Positions 37,093 through 51,981 of a stretch of 64,000 bases of DNA are shown one piece after another. Under the pieces are notes generated by a model. The model did not search any database and had not been told where the DNA came from. It saw only the letters and a program-made list of their open reading frames with translations. The stretch lies in the NCBI RefSeq assembly GCF_003289925.1, contig NZ_QLZQ01000001.1:434001-498000 (forward strand). The letters run 5' to 3'. Position numbers and translations under genes: made by a program. Source of the stretch: Planococcus maitriensis. GTDB lineage: Bacteria; Bacillota; Bacilli; Bacillales_A; Planococcaceae. Within the stretch, counting starts at the first letter, position 1, and each line of letters begins with the position of its first letter.

Positions 37093-37530
37093 ATGAGAAT
37101 AGCAATTTCATCAGACCACGGCGGCAATAATCTGCGCAAGGAGATTGTCAATCTATTGAACGAGATGGGCATTGAATACAAAGACTTCGGGCCTCAAACG
37201 GACGATTCTGTCGACTATCCGGATTATGCACAGCCGGTAGCGGAAGGCGTCGCAAGCGGGGAATTCGATAAAGGCATTTTGATTTGCGGGACTGGGATCG
37301 GCATGTCGATTTCTGCCAATAAAGTGAAAGGCATCCGCTGTGCGCTTGTCCATGACGTCTTCAGCGCCAAAGCGACGCGTGAACATAACGATTCGAATGT
37401 CTTGGCGATGGGCGAGCGTGTCATCGGGCCAGGGCTCGCGAAAGAAATTGCGAAAACATGGCTGACGACTGATTTTGAAGGCGGACGCCACGAAAACCGC
37501 GTCCAGAAAATCAGCGCACTCGAAAACTAA
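37093..37530 (+). CDS. rpiB: Ribose-5-phosphate isomerase B
   Basis: A 145-residue RpiB/LacAB-type isomerase interconverting ribose-5- and ribulose-5-phosphate. It starts MRIAISSDHGGNNLRKEI; DSVDYPDYAQPVAEGVASGE, GILICGTGIGMSISANK (active-site Cys) and HDVFSAKATREHNDSNVLAMG match the family. AGAGGG lies before the ATG at 37093. Equivalent to B. subtilis ywlF. Confidence 0.95.
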   Translation: MRIAISSDHGGNNLRKEIVNLLNEMGIEYKDFGPQTDDSVDYPDYAQPVAEGVASGEFDKGILICGTGIGMSISANKVKGIRCALVHDVFSAKATREHNDSNVLAMGERVIGPGLAKEIAKTWLTTDFEGGRHENRVQKISALEN

Positions 37531-37545
37531 GAAGGAGGAGTAAGC

Positions 37546-38130
37546 ATGCAAAGCTTATGGCAGTTGCAGCTTGAAGAAGTTCTCAGCGAATTGGAGCAAC
37601 AGATTGCATTCAAGGAAGGCCAATTATTCGTCGTCGGCTGCTCGACTTCTGAAGTGGCCGGGGAGCGCATCGGCACGGGCGGCGGGCTCGATATTGCAGA
37701 AAGCTTGTTCGAACCCTTGCGTGTGTTTGCGGAACGGCATGGATTATTTCTGGCCTTTCAAGGCTGCGAGCATATTAACCGCGCGCTGACGATTGAGCGG
37801 GCAGCTGCCGAACGCTACGGCTTGGAGCCGGTATCGGTGGTGCCTGTGGCGAAAGCAGGCGGTTCGATGAGTGCTTACGCCTTCATGAATATGAGTGACC
37901 CAGTCGTCGTCGAGGAAATTGCTGCCCACGCCGGAGTGGACATCGGGCAGACGATGATCGGCATGCATTTAAAAAGAGTCGCCGTTCCGGTGCGGACTTC
38001 TGTTAAACTAATAGGGGAAGCGATCGTATCAAGTGCGACGACACGGCCGAAACTGATCGGCGGTGTCCGTGCGAGCTATGATCGCCAGGTTCTTCAATCA
38101 CGGGAGGGAAAGACAGATGGAATTGATTAA
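37546..38130 (+). CDS. ywlG: UPF0340 / DUF436 family protein YwlG
   Basis: A 194-residue conserved protein of unknown function. Recognisable are [61 protein letters not shown] and [22 protein letters not shown] precedes the ATG. It always travels with rpiB and glyA in Bacillales. It overlaps the glyA start by 14 bases. Confidence 0.9.
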   Translation: MQSLWQLQLEEVLSELEQQIAFKEGQLFVVGCSTSEVAGERIGTGGGLDIAESLFEPLRVFAERHGLFLAFQGCEHINRALTIERAAAERYGLEPVSVVPVAKAGGSMSAYAFMNMSDPVVVEEIAAHAGVDIGQTMIGMHLKRVAVPVRTSVKLIGEAIVSSATTRPKLIGGVRASYDRQVLQSREGKTDGID

Positions 38131-39352
38131 GGCGCAGGATCAGGCAGTATACGAAGCAATGAACGCGGAAAAAGAACGCCAAGAAGCGAATATCGAATTG
38201 ATCGCATCGGAAAACTTTGTATCCCAGGCAGTTATGGATGCACAAGGGTCCGTGTTGACCAATAAATACGCAGAAGGCTATCCGGGCAAACGCTATTACG
38301 GCGGTTGTGAATTTGTAGATGTAGTGGAAAATATCGCACGCGACCGCTTGAAAGAAATTTTTGGCGCAGAGCATGCAAACGTCCAGCCTCACTCCGGTTC
38401 ACAGGCGAATATGGCTGTCTACACGGCGATGCTTGAACAAGGCGATACCGTCCTTGGCATGAACTTGAACCACGGTGGGCATTTGACGCACGGCAGCAAA
38501 GTCAACTTCAGCGGCATGCAGTATAATTTCGTTGAATACGGCGTCGACAAAGACACGCAATTGCTTGATTACGAAGCGGTTCGCCAGGCAGCTCTTGAGC
38601 ACAAGCCGAAAATGATCGTTGCTGGTGCCAGTGCCTATTCCCGCACATTGGATTTTGCGAAATTCCGTGAAATCGCTGATGAAGTCGGCGCATACTTGAT
38701 GGTCGACATGGCGCATATCGCAGGGCTTGTCGCAACCGGTGCACATCCAAACCCAGTGCCTCATGCACATTTTGTTACTTCCACTACCCATAAAACCTTA
38801 CGCGGCCCGCGCGGCGGCTTGATTCTTTGCAAAGAAGAATTTGCGAAAAAAATCGATAAAATCATCTTCCCTGGCATCCAGGGCGGCCCGTTGATGCATG
38901 TCATTGCAGCAAAAGCCGTCGCTTTCGGCGAAGCCCAAAAGCCGGAGTTCAAGGATTATATCGAGCAAGTCGTCAAAAATGCGAAAGTGTTGGCTGATAG
39001 CTTAACAGCTGAAGGCGTCGATATCGTTTCCGGCGGCACTGACAACCACTTGCTGCTGCTCGACCTCCGTTCGCTCAACTTGACGGGGAAAGTAGCGGAG
39101 CATGTGTTGGATGAAGTCGGTATCACGACCAATAAAAACACCATCCCGTTCGACCCGGAAAGCCCATTCGTCACCTCGGGCATCCGTCTTGGAACAGCAG
39201 CAGTCACATCCCGCGGCTTCAAGGAAGAAGAAATGAAGGAAATCGCTTCGATCATGGCGCTTCTATTGAAAAACCCGGAAGACGAAACTGTGAAGAAGGA
39301 AGCCGCTGAACGGACAGCAAAATTGACGGCTGCCCATCCTTTGTATAAATAA
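38117..39352 (+). CDS. glyA: Serine hydroxymethyltransferase
   Basis: A 411-residue PLP enzyme converting serine and tetrahydrofolate to glycine and methylene-tetrahydrofolate. Family motifs: [52 protein letters not shown] and the PLP lysine in [13 protein letters not shown] (here [13 protein letters not shown]). The ATG at 38117 has GGGAGG upstream and lies inside ywlG. One-carbon units feed purine and thymidylate synthesis. Confidence 0.98.
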   Translation: MELIKAQDQAVYEAMNAEKERQEANIELIASENFVSQAVMDAQGSVLTNKYAEGYPGKRYYGGCEFVDVVENIARDRLKEIFGAEHANVQPHSGSQANMAVYTAMLEQGDTVLGMNLNHGGHLTHGSKVNFSGMQYNFVEYGVDKDTQLLDYEAVRQAALEHKPKMIVAGASAYSRTLDFAKFREIADEVGAYLMVDMAHIAGLVATGAHPNPVPHAHFVTSTTHKTLRGPRGGLILCKEEFAKKIDKIIFPGIQGGPLMHVIAAKAVAFGEAQKPEFKDYIEQVVKNAKVLADSLTAEGVDIVSGGTDNHLLLLDLRSLNLTGKVAEHVLDEVGITTNKNTIPFDPESPFVTSGIRLGTAAVTSRGFKEEEMKEIASIMALLLKNPEDETVKKEAAERTAKLTAAHPLYK

Positions 39353-39386
39353 GCAGCTGGTTATCTAGATGAATACAGAAATGAAT

Positions 39387-39417
39387 AAAGCCGCCGCATG
39401 CATTGGCGGCTTTTTTT
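39387..39417 (+). terminator. Terminator after glyA
   Basis: AAAGCCGCC and GGCGGCTTT with a 9-base loop, ending in TTTTTTT. Confidence 0.93.
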
Positions 39418-39453
39418 CACCATACATATTGAAAAAAACTGGGAGGGACGCGT

Positions 39454-41628
39454 ATGCATCAATATGAAATCCAGGAAGACCGGAAAGTGATCATAGATTG
39501 GCTGCGCCGTCTCGGGATCGAATTCCACACGAGTTTTGTCGTCGTGAACCCGGATATTCCCGATCACCCCATCGCCTATGCAAATCAAGCATTTTTCGAG
39601 ATGACCGGTTACAGTGAAGAGGAAGTTATCGGAAGAAACGGTAAATTCCTCCATGGAATAAAAACAGACACCAATACTGGAACCCGAATCCGCGAAGCGA
39701 CGGCCACGGCGCAGCCAGGGATTTTTGAAATCGTCAATTACCGTAAAGACGGTACGCCTTTCTGGAATGAAATCACGGTCCAACCTTTGGCGTTTCCTGA
39801 AAAATCATTGCGTTATATCCTGATGCTTCAACGGGACATCAGCGACCGCCGGCGGGCTGAAACTTTGATCGAGCTGCAAAAGGAAACGTATAAAGGGATT
39901 GAAAAGGGGCATATGCTCGGGATGCTCCTTCAGAACATCTGTGAAACGGCTGAATCATTTTTCCTTGACGGTTCTCGGTGCACGGTCCTATTGGTGGACG
40001 AGGCGAAGCGTTTCCAGGTGGGTGCGGCGAAATCGATGCCGGAAGAATTCACTCTCGGGATGCGCGGCTTGGAAGTAGCAGCTGATGTTAGCCCTTGCGG
40101 CGCGGCATATCTGCGCCAGCAACCAGTCGTTGTTGAGGATGTGGCACAAGATGCGCTTATGGACGGGCAGCAGGACCTGCTCGATCAGTTTGGGATCAAA
40201 GCGATCTGGTCCGTGCCGATTTTTAACGGCCAGGAAGAAACGATCGGCACTTTCGGGATCTATTTCCCATCTGTCTATAAGCCGTCGGAAAAAGATCTGG
40301 TCTTTATGGAAGAAATCGCGTCGATCGTGTCACTGGCGGTGAAATTCTCACGCCAGCAGGAAGAGATCCTTCGCCTTGCTTATATTGACGAGGAATCAGG
40401 GCTGCCGAACCGGCATTACTTCCGCACCGAACTGGAAGAGCTGTTGAAGGACGGAAAAGAAGGCTTTGTCGCGTTTATCTCGGCAGATGAATTCATCAAG
40501 ATCAGCGATCAATATGGCCACAAGGCGGGCAATGACCTATGCCGGGAGCTTGGCCGCCGTCTTGTGCTGGCAGGAGGCACCCGGGAAAAACTGGTCGCAC
40601 GCTTTTCCGATTCGAGGCTATCGCTCTACAGCACCATACCTTTGACGCGCGCGCCCGAATTCCTGGAGGATATCTTAAGCAGCCTCCGGGAGCCGGTGTC
40701 GATCGGCGAGATGGATTTGTTTTTGACTGTCAAAGTCGGCGTGGCAATCGTCACGCCTGCACAGCAGAACGCGGAAGAATTGGTCCGCTGTGCTGACAGC
40801 GCGTTATCGAAGGCAAAGGAACGCGTGGGCGAGGCCATCTGTTATTTTGAAAATGAACAAGATGAAGTGATGATGCGCGATTTGCGCGTCGCCAATGCAT
40901 TGACCGCGGCACTTAAACGAAAAGAGATCAGTGTCTTCCTGCAGCCGAAAGTAGCACTTGAAAGCCGGGATATTCTCGGCTTCGAAGCGCTGGCCCGCTG
41001 GAAATCACCGGAGCTCGGGGATATTTCGCCTGCCATCTTCATACCGGCCGCAGAAAAGAACGGAAAGATCCGCCAGCTGGAGCAGCATGTCATCGAGCAG
41101 GTCCTGTCTTGGCTGAAAAAGCGCCAGGAGCGGGAGCTGGAGCTGCGCCAAGTGGCGATCAATATCTCAGCGGAACATTTTTTCCACCATTCCTTCGTCC
41201 CGCACCTGGTGGATGAAACGAAAAAGTACGGCGTGGACCCGAAATGGATTCAGCTGGAGATCACCGAGCGCATCGGCGTCGTCGATATCGATACGGCCGG
41301 CACGGTGTTCGAGCAGTTGAAAAAATACGGCTTTGCGACATCCATCGATGATTTCGGGACAGGCTATTCGTCGCTCAGCTATCTCCAGAAGCTGCCTGTC
41401 GAAGAAATCAAGATCGACCGTTCCTTCGTGTCCAATATGGACGAACACGGGACGCGTGCCGTCATCCGGACCATCATCCAGCTGGCGGACAATCTCGGGC
41501 TTCGGGCAGTGGCGGAAGGCGTCGAGACCGAAGACGACCGGACGCAATTGCTCGGGATGGGTTGCACCATCGCCCAGGGCTTTCTATTCCACCGGCCGAT
41601 GCCGCTCGATGAAGCGCATCTACTCTAA
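39454..41628 (+). CDS. LOV-like PAS / GAF / degenerate GGDEF / EAL signalling protein
   Basis: A 724-residue cytoplasmic c-di-GMP protein. Residues 20-130 look like a LOV domain: NQAFFEMTGYSEEEVIGRN, NYRKDGTPFWNEITVQPL and LQRDIS, but the photoactive Cys of GRNCRF is Gly63 (GRNGKF). A GAF domain spans roughly 145-310. The GGDEF region (about 325-470) has RFSDSRLS from residue 382 in place of the GGDEF signature, so cyclase activity is unlikely. The EAL domain keeps GFEALARWKSPE (about 510), NISAEHF, LEITERIG, IDDFGTGYSSL (about 630) and AEGVETED, so phosphodiesterase activity is likely. Monocistronic between two terminators; GGGAGGG precedes the ATG. Confidence 0.88.
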   Translation: MHQYEIQEDRKVIIDWLRRLGIEFHTSFVVVNPDIPDHPIAYANQAFFEMTGYSEEEVIGRNGKFLHGIKTDTNTGTRIREATATAQPGIFEIVNYRKDGTPFWNEITVQPLAFPEKSLRYILMLQRDISDRRRAETLIELQKETYKGIEKGHMLGMLLQNICETAESFFLDGSRCTVLLVDEAKRFQVGAAKSMPEEFTLGMRGLEVAADVSPCGAAYLRQQPVVVEDVAQDALMDGQQDLLDQFGIKAIWSVPIFNGQEETIGTFGIYFPSVYKPSEKDLVFMEEIASIVSLAVKFSRQQEEILRLAYIDEESGLPNRHYFRTELEELLKDGKEGFVAFISADEFIKISDQYGHKAGNDLCRELGRRLVLAGGTREKLVARFSDSRLSLYSTIPLTRAPEFLEDILSSLREPVSIGEMDLFLTVKVGVAIVTPAQQNAEELVRCADSALSKAKERVGEAICYFENEQDEVMMRDLRVANALTAALKRKEISVFLQPKVALESRDILGFEALARWKSPELGDISPAIFIPAAEKNGKIRQLEQHVIEQVLSWLKKRQERELELRQVAINISAEHFFHHSFVPHLVDETKKYGVDPKWIQLEITERIGVVDIDTAGTVFEQLKKYGFATSIDDFGTGYSSLSYLQKLPVEEIKIDRSFVSNMDEHGTRAVIRTIIQLADNLGLRAVAEGVETEDDRTQLLGMGCTIAQGFLFHRPMPLDEAHLL

Positions 41629-41656
41629 CCGGGGCACTTGCCCCGGTTTTTTATTT
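41627..41656 (+). terminator. Terminator overlapping the stop of the EAL protein gene
   Basis: AACCGGGGC (41627-41635) with GCCCCGGTT (41640-41648) and a T-rich tail; the stem starts within the TAA stop codon. Confidence 0.92.
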
Positions 41657-41719
41657 TGCCGATGGAAGTTGACTGAATAATTCTAATGCAGGGGTGAAGC
41701 TCTAATCCCTTTCATTTTC

Positions 41720-41728
41720 TGTTATACT
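41720..41728 (+). promoter_or_regulatory. Extended -10 promoter before upp
   Basis: TGTTATACT (TG, one base, TATACT) lies 35 bases upstream of the upp GTG. No clear -35. Confidence 0.55.
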
Positions 41729-41763
41729 GTTTAGGAAAATGTATGAAAAAGGAGAGATACACT

Positions 41764-42393
41764 GTGGGAAAAGTATTCGTTTTTGATCATCCGCTGATTC
41801 AGCATAAACTGACGTATATCCGCGACAAATCGACTGGAACAAAGGAATTCCGTGAATTGGTTGACGAGATTTCGACTTTGATGGCCTTTGAAATCACGCG
41901 CGAGCTACCGCTTCAGGAAATCGACGTGGAAACGCCGGTGCAAGTCGCCAAGTCGAACGTTCTTGCCGGGAAAAAATTGGGCATCGTCCCGATTTTGCGT
42001 GCAGGAATCGGGATGGTTGATGGCGTCTTGAAATTGATTCCGGCGGCAAAGGTCGGCCATATCGGCTTGTACCGTGACCCCGAAACTTTGCAGCCAGTGG
42101 AATATTATTTTAAAATGCCTTCCGATGTCTCTGAACGTGAATTGATCGTGGTCGACCCGATGCTCGCGACAGGCGGTTCCGCAATCGAAGCGGTCAATTC
42201 CCTGAAAAAACGCGGGGCGACGAAAATCAAGTTCATGTGCATCATCGCAGCGCCAGAAGGCGTGGAAGCTTTGCAAAAAGCACATCCGGATGTTGATATC
42301 TATATCGCGGCACTCGATGAGAAGCTGAACGAAAAAGGGTATATCGTACCTGGCCTCGGAGATGCCGGAGATCGCTTGTTCGGAACAAAATAA
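41764..42393 (+). CDS. upp: Uracil phosphoribosyltransferase
   Basis: A 209-residue salvage enzyme converting uracil and PRPP to UMP, the same length as the B. subtilis protein. It starts [20 protein letters not shown]; the PRPP loop is [16 protein letters not shown], and the uracil-binding end is [17 protein letters not shown]. The start is GTG at 41764 with AAAGGAGA upstream; ATG 41743 precedes that site and gives an unrelated extension. Confidence 0.97.
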   Translation: MGKVFVFDHPLIQHKLTYIRDKSTGTKEFRELVDEISTLMAFEITRELPLQEIDVETPVQVAKSNVLAGKKLGIVPILRAGIGMVDGVLKLIPAAKVGHIGLYRDPETLQPVEYYFKMPSDVSERELIVVDPMLATGGSAIEAVNSLKKRGATKIKFMCIIAAPEGVEALQKAHPDVDIYIAALDEKLNEKGYIVPGLGDAGDRLFGTK

Positions 42394-42412
42394 GAAAGCG
42401 GGTTGATCAGCA

Positions 42413-43531
42413 GTGACGAAAAAATGGAAAGTGATGACGATTTTCGGTACACGTCCGGAAGCGATTAAAATGGCGCCGCTCGTTTTGGAATTGCAGAAGC
42501 ATCCAGAGACGATCGAGCCTCTTGTGACCGTGACCGCACAGCATCGCCAAATGCTTGACCAAGTGCTTGAAACATTCGGCATCACCCCAGACTTTGACTT
42601 GAACATCATGAAAGACCGCCAAACCTTGAGTGATGTCACGGTGCGGGCTATGCAAGGCTTGGATGATGTGATGAAAGAAGCGAAACCGGATATCGTGCTG
42701 GTCCATGGAGATACGACGACGACATTCGCGGCAAGTTTGGCCGCATTGTACAACCAAATCTCAATTGGGCATGTAGAAGCCGGGCTTCGGACCCACAATA
42801 AGTACTCTCCTTTCCCGGAAGAGATGAACCGCCAATTGACGGGCGTCATGGCGGACATCCATTTTGCGCCGACCGAAAAATCTGCGCAGAATCTGCGTGA
42901 TGAGAATAAAAAAGAAGAAACGATCTATATTACGGGCAACACGGCAATCGATGCCTTGCAAACGACGGTGCGCGATAATTACCATCATCCGGTGCTCGAT
43001 AAAATCGGCAATGACCGCATGATCCTATTGACTGCCCACCGGCGTGAAAACCTCGGCGAACCGATGCGCAATATGTTCCGTGCGATCAAGCGCCTGACTG
43101 AAGAGCATGAGGACATACAAGTCGTCTATCCGGTACACATGAATCCGGCTGTCCGTGAAGTGGCGGATGAAGTGCTCGGGCGCGACCCGCGCATCCATTT
43201 GATCGAGCCGCTTGAAGTATTGGATTTCCATAATTTCGCGGCCCAGTCTTATTTCATCCTGACCGATTCGGGCGGGGTGCAGGAAGAAGCACCCTCTCTT
43301 GGAAAGCCGGTATTGGTATTGCGCGATACAACGGAACGTCCGGAAGGCATCGATGCGGGCACTTTGAAACTTGCGGGCACGGATGAAGAAACGATCTACC
43401 GCCTCGGCAAGGAATTGCTGACGGATGCATCCGCGTATGAAGCGATGTCACAAGCATCGAACCCGTACGGTGACGGAAAAGCATCCCAGCGGATCGTGGA
43501 AGCCTTGCACAAGTATTTCGGCGAGTTGTAA
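42413..43531 (+). CDS. mnaA: UDP-N-acetylglucosamine 2-epimerase (non-hydrolysing)
   Basis: A 372-residue WecB/MnaA-type enzyme giving UDP-ManNAc for teichoic acid linkage units. It has the opening IFGTRPEAIKMAPLVLEL, VTAQHRQMLDQVL, VHGDTTTTFAASLAA, HVEAGLRTHNKYSPFPEEMNR and LTDSGGVQEEAPSLGKPVLV. The start is GTG at 42413 with a weak ribosome site. It sits between upp and the ATP synthase operon as in B. subtilis. Confidence 0.95.
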   Translation: MTKKWKVMTIFGTRPEAIKMAPLVLELQKHPETIEPLVTVTAQHRQMLDQVLETFGITPDFDLNIMKDRQTLSDVTVRAMQGLDDVMKEAKPDIVLVHGDTTTTFAASLAALYNQISIGHVEAGLRTHNKYSPFPEEMNRQLTGVMADIHFAPTEKSAQNLRDENKKEETIYITGNTAIDALQTTVRDNYHHPVLDKIGNDRMILLTAHRRENLGEPMRNMFRAIKRLTEEHEDIQVVYPVHMNPAVREVADEVLGRDPRIHLIEPLEVLDFHNFAAQSYFILTDSGGVQEEAPSLGKPVLVLRDTTERPEGIDAGTLKLAGTDEETIYRLGKELLTDASAYEAMSQASNPYGDGKASQRIVEALHKYFGEL

Positions 43532-43573
43532 GGAGTGGGGAGTGCGGAGGAATGTTGTTTGTCCGCCCGCTTC

Positions 43574-43825
43574 CGCTTTTCTTGATGTCTAGCTCGAGCG
43601 CCTAGCTCCTCGGGTCATAAGCCGTTCCAGCATTGCGGCAAAGAGCGCCGCATTGCTGATCCGTCTTATGCCTGTCGGAGCTGGACAGGCGCTCTCGCTT
43701 TTCTTGATGTCCAGCGTCAGCGACCTGGCTCTCGGGTCGCAAGCCAACTTCCCTGTGCGGCAAAAGGCGCCGCTTCGGGAATCTGCCTTGCGCCTGTCGA
43801 GCCAAAACGGCCGCTTCCGCTTTTC
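43574..43825 (-). repeat. Structured ~122-bp dispersed repeat, two tandem units in reverse
   Basis: The boundary motif CGCTTTTC occurs at 43574, 43696 and 43818, exactly 122 bases apart each time, marking two full units. On the minus strand the unit at 43574-43695 folds with GCGCC/GGCGC, AGCTCC/GGAGCT, CATAAG/CTTATG and CAGCA/TGCTG stems. The orientation is opposite to the other three loci. It lies between mnaA and the atp promoter and could act as a terminator for mnaA, though no T tract was found. Confidence 0.9.
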
Positions 43826-43890
43826 TGGTAACAAATTTGTCAATCGTATGTCGGCGGGTTTTAGCTTGTGAAGTTTTTCACTACATGTAA

Positions 43891-43919
43891 TTGACATGAT
43901 TTTACCCCTATTGTATGCT
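43891..43919 (+). promoter_or_regulatory. Promoter of the ATP synthase operon
   Basis: A perfect -35 TTGACA (43891-43896), a 17-base spacer and -10 TATGCT (43914-43919). The leader to atpZ is about 115 bases with no hairpin I could define. Confidence 0.8.
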
Positions 43920-44038
43920 TACAAAGGGTCTGCATGAGAGGGTTTTCATACATAATGGATGTGCTATTGAAAGCCGGATGCGACTGCTCTTTTTATGGGC
44001 GTGAATGTCAAATCATTATGAATTTCGAGGGGTTTATC

Positions 44039-44260
44039 ATGCACCCGAAAAAAAGTCCCTTACAAGCAATGGCGATTTATTCAGCCATTCTCTCGCAACT
44101 TGTCGGGTCCGTACTAATCGGGGTCTTTACAGGGATGTGGCTTGATGAGCGCTTCGGAACCGCCCCGCTCTTTTTGATCATCTGCCTGCTCGCCGGACTT
44201 AGTGCCGGGGTTTGGGCGATGCTTCAGACCGTCCGAAAATTCGAATCAGGAGACATGTGA
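44039..44260 (+). CDS. atpZ: AtpZ/AtpI-family ATP synthase accessory membrane protein
   Basis: A 73-residue protein with two hydrophobic helices: QAMAIYSAILSQLVGSVLIG and LFLIICLLAGLSAGVWAML, joined by GMWLDERFGTAP, the pattern of the ATPase gene 1 (AtpZ) family that is thought to aid Mg2+ supply or c-ring assembly. The ATG at 44039 has GAGGGG 6 bases upstream; an in-frame ATG at 43934 falls just after the promoter and is not supported. First gene of the atp operon. Confidence 0.85.
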   Translation: MHPKKSPLQAMAIYSAILSQLVGSVLIGVFTGMWLDERFGTAPLFLIICLLAGLSAGVWAMLQTVRKFESGDM

Positions 44261-44263
44261 AAA

Positions 44264-45374
<1,111 letters not shown>

Positions 45375-45417
45375 GTATAAACTGCCTTCGGGCAAAACAA
45401 AAAAACAATTATCCTGA

Positions 45418-45645
<228 letters not shown>

Positions 45646-45649
45646 TAAA

Positions 45650-45780
45650 GAAAAGCGAAAGTGCCTATTCAGCTCTGACAGGCATAAGGCGAACCAGCGA
45701 AGCGGCGTTCTTTGCCGCACAGCTGGGTTGACTTATGTCCCGAAGAGCTAGGCACTGGAGTCTAGACATCGCGAAAAGCG
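45650..45780 (+). repeat. Structured ~122-bp repeat inside the atp operon
   Basis: GAAAAGCG begins at 45650 and again at 45773, a 123-base unit. It folds with GTGCC 45661-45665 / GGCAC 45751-45755, AGCTCT 45671-45676 / AGAGCT 45744-45749, and CATAAG 45683-45688 / CTTATG 45732-45737. It starts 5 bases after the atpE stop. The 310-base atpE-atpF gap also holds a 9-base hairpin AAATGGCGA 45814-45822 / TCGCCATTT 45842-45850 and a TATAAT at 45907-45912, a possible internal promoter. Confidence 0.88.
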
Positions 45781-45955
45781 AATCTAGACAAAGCAATTTA
45801 TTACTGAAAAGCTAAATGGCGAGAATGCTCCGGCATGTTTTTCGCCATTTATGCTTGTATGATGCATTTTGGATTTCGACAGCACATCTAACGATTTTAA
45901 GGAATATATAATAGAAGAAAAAGTATTTTAGGCTCTTGAAGGGAGTGAAACAATC

Positions 45956-46477
45956 GTGTTTTTTGATCACCTCGTACTCGGTGCAACCGGGGAGTTTTTG
46001 AATATTGGAGACATCATCGCAACATTGGTCATCTTTTTGCTCCTAATGGCCCTGTTGAAGAAATTTGCTTGGGGTCCATTGATGGGCGTTATGCAGCAAC
46101 GTGAAGATTTGATTGCAAGTGAGATCGAAACTGCTGAAAAAAGCCGTCAGGAATCACAGCAAATGCTTGATGAGCAGCGCAACCTTTTGAAGGATGCCCG
46201 CAACCAGGCGCAGGAAATCGTTGAGAATGCCAAGAAACAAGGCGAAGTTTCTCGTGAGGAAATCATTACGACAGCGCGTGCTGAATCTGCCCGCATGAAA
46301 GAATCCGCAGTGGCAGAAATTGCTAACGAGCGTGAAAAAGCGATCGCAGCAGTCCGCGAAGAAGTTGTGGCTCTGTCCTTGTTGGCAGCTACGAAAGTAT
46401 TGGACAAGGAAATCTCTGAGGAAGACAACCGTCAGTTGATTAACGAAACGATTGCGAAGGCAGGCGAAGTGCAATGA
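45956..46477 (+). CDS. atpF: ATP synthase Fo subunit b
   Basis: A 173-residue stator subunit: one membrane helix (GDIIATLVIFLLLMALLKKF, about residues 20-40) and a long charged coiled coil reaching F1 (SRQESQQMLDEQRNLLKDAR). The start is GTG at 45956 after GGGAGTG. It overlaps atpH by 4 bases (ATGA). Confidence 0.96.
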   Translation: MFFDHLVLGATGEFLNIGDIIATLVIFLLLMALLKKFAWGPLMGVMQQREDLIASEIETAEKSRQESQQMLDEQRNLLKDARNQAQEIVENAKKQGEVSREEIITTARAESARMKESAVAEIANEREKAIAAVREEVVALSLLAATKVLDKEISEEDNRQLINETIAKAGEVQ

Positions 46478-47004
46478 GCCAAGTCGCTGAGCGCTACGCA
46501 TCGGCATTATTCCAGGTAGCCAAAGAGCACAATGTGACTTTGGAAATCGAACAGGATCTCCGTGAAGTACGTAAAGTTTTCAAGTTGACTCCTGAACTTT
46601 ACCAATTGATCGTGTCACCGAAACTTTCAGCTGAAAAGCGCACAAACCTCATCAACGAAGTATTCCAAGGGGCTAACCCTTATGTCGTGAATACACTTCA
46701 GATGTTGGGTGATCGCAGACGCATGAACGAAGTCAGTGATTTGACACAAGCATATATCAAGCTTTCCAATGAAGAGCAGGGAATTGAAGATGCAACCGTT
46801 TATTCGACCCGTCCGTTGACGGAAGAAGAAACCGCATCTATTTCCACGGCTTTCTCGAAAAGCATCGGCAAGAATTCTTTACGGATTGAAAACGTAATCG
46901 ACCCATCATTGATCGGTGGATTGCGCCTTCAAATCGGGAACCGCATCTTTGACAGCAGCGTCAGCACAAAACTTGCCCGCCTGCAGCGTCAATTGATCGG
47001 CTAA
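46474..47004 (+). CDS. atpH: ATP synthase F1 subunit delta
   Basis: A 176-residue stalk subunit joining b to the top of F1. It begins SQVAERYASALFQVAKEHN and ends with the conserved NVIDPSLIGGLRLQIGNRIFDSSVSTKLARL signature (two parts). Translationally coupled to atpF. Confidence 0.96.
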   Translation: MSQVAERYASALFQVAKEHNVTLEIEQDLREVRKVFKLTPELYQLIVSPKLSAEKRTNLINEVFQGANPYVVNTLQMLGDRRRMNEVSDLTQAYIKLSNEEQGIEDATVYSTRPLTEEETASISTAFSKSIGKNSLRIENVIDPSLIGGLRLQIGNRIFDSSVSTKLARLQRQLIG

Positions 47005-47011
47005 TTTATGA

Positions 47012-48541
<1,530 letters not shown>

Positions 48542-48571
48542 GCTCCCTGGCAGGATCGGAAGAAAAAATAA

Positions 48572-51377
<2,806 letters not shown>

Positions 51378-51385
51378 TAAAATGG

Positions 51386-51423
51386 GACGGACGGAAGCGA
51401 TTCGCTTCTGTCCGTCTTTTTTA
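51386..51423 (+). terminator. Terminator of the ATP synthase operon
   Basis: GACGGACGGAAGCG (51386-51399) with CGCTTCTGTCCGTC (51403-51416), 14 pairs with one G-T, and six Ts. Confidence 0.95.
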
Positions 51424-51544
51424 TTGGATTATGGACAAGATTTCACGAAAAACTCATGAAGTTTTATATCATATGAAATATTTTCAGCTATACTAACAGC
51501 AGGGGTTTCAACAAATAGGATATGAGACGAAAGGAGAGGGCGGA

Positions 51545-51778
51545 GTGGAATTATACATTGGCCAACAAGCGTTGATTTCAATCATCAGCCATATCTTTTT
51601 CACCGGTGTTTCATTTTATGCATTGCGGGCTGTTATGTTCGATAAATGGATAGCTAAACACCATGTATTGCAGGCCCAGATCTTATACATATTCTTGAGC
51701 ATTGTAATCGGGACGGCTGTCTCCAATTTCTTTTTGGATATTTCGGCATGGTCAAGGCAATTGCCGTATTTATTCTAG
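51545..51778 (+). CDS. ywzB: DUF1146 small membrane protein (YwzB)
   Basis: A 77-residue protein with two hydrophobic helices (ISIISHIFFTGVSFYALRAV; LQAQILYIFLSIVIGTAVSN) and the family-typical YALRAVMFDKW. It lies between atpC and murAA as in B. subtilis. The start is GTG at 51545 with AAGGAG 8-10 bases upstream. Function unknown. Confidence 0.85.
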   Translation: MELYIGQQALISIISHIFFTGVSFYALRAVMFDKWIAKHHVLQAQILYIFLSIVIGTAVSNFFLDISAWSRQLPYLF

Positions 51779-51780
51779 TA

Positions 51781-51835
51781 TTGCCGATTTGCCATGGTAA
51801 TGCGGATGCATGCCGTTCCTATGGCAAATCGGCAA
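51781..51835 (+). repeat. Perfect 15-bp inverted repeat after ywzB
   Basis: TTGCCGATTTGCCAT (51781-51795) and ATGGCAAATCGGCAA (51821-51835) enclose a 25-base loop with its own CGG/CCG pairing. It starts 3 bases after the ywzB stop but is followed by TGATTTACT, not a T run. It may terminate or protect the ywzB mRNA. Confidence 0.85.
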
Positions 51836-51981
51836 TGATTTACTATTTCCCGGGAAATATTCACTGTCTGAGGGTTTATTTCTATTGAAGTGGGGAAACA
51901 ATTAACTGTAATCATTTTGTAATATTTCTTTTTTCGCAACGGACATAAAAATACCTATGTCTACGAACAACATGGGGTATA

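Noticed and set aside
43589..43897. Short open frames over the mnaA-atp repeat units
   Set aside because: Same cause: similar peptides arise at each repeat locus in either orientation, with no ribosome sites.
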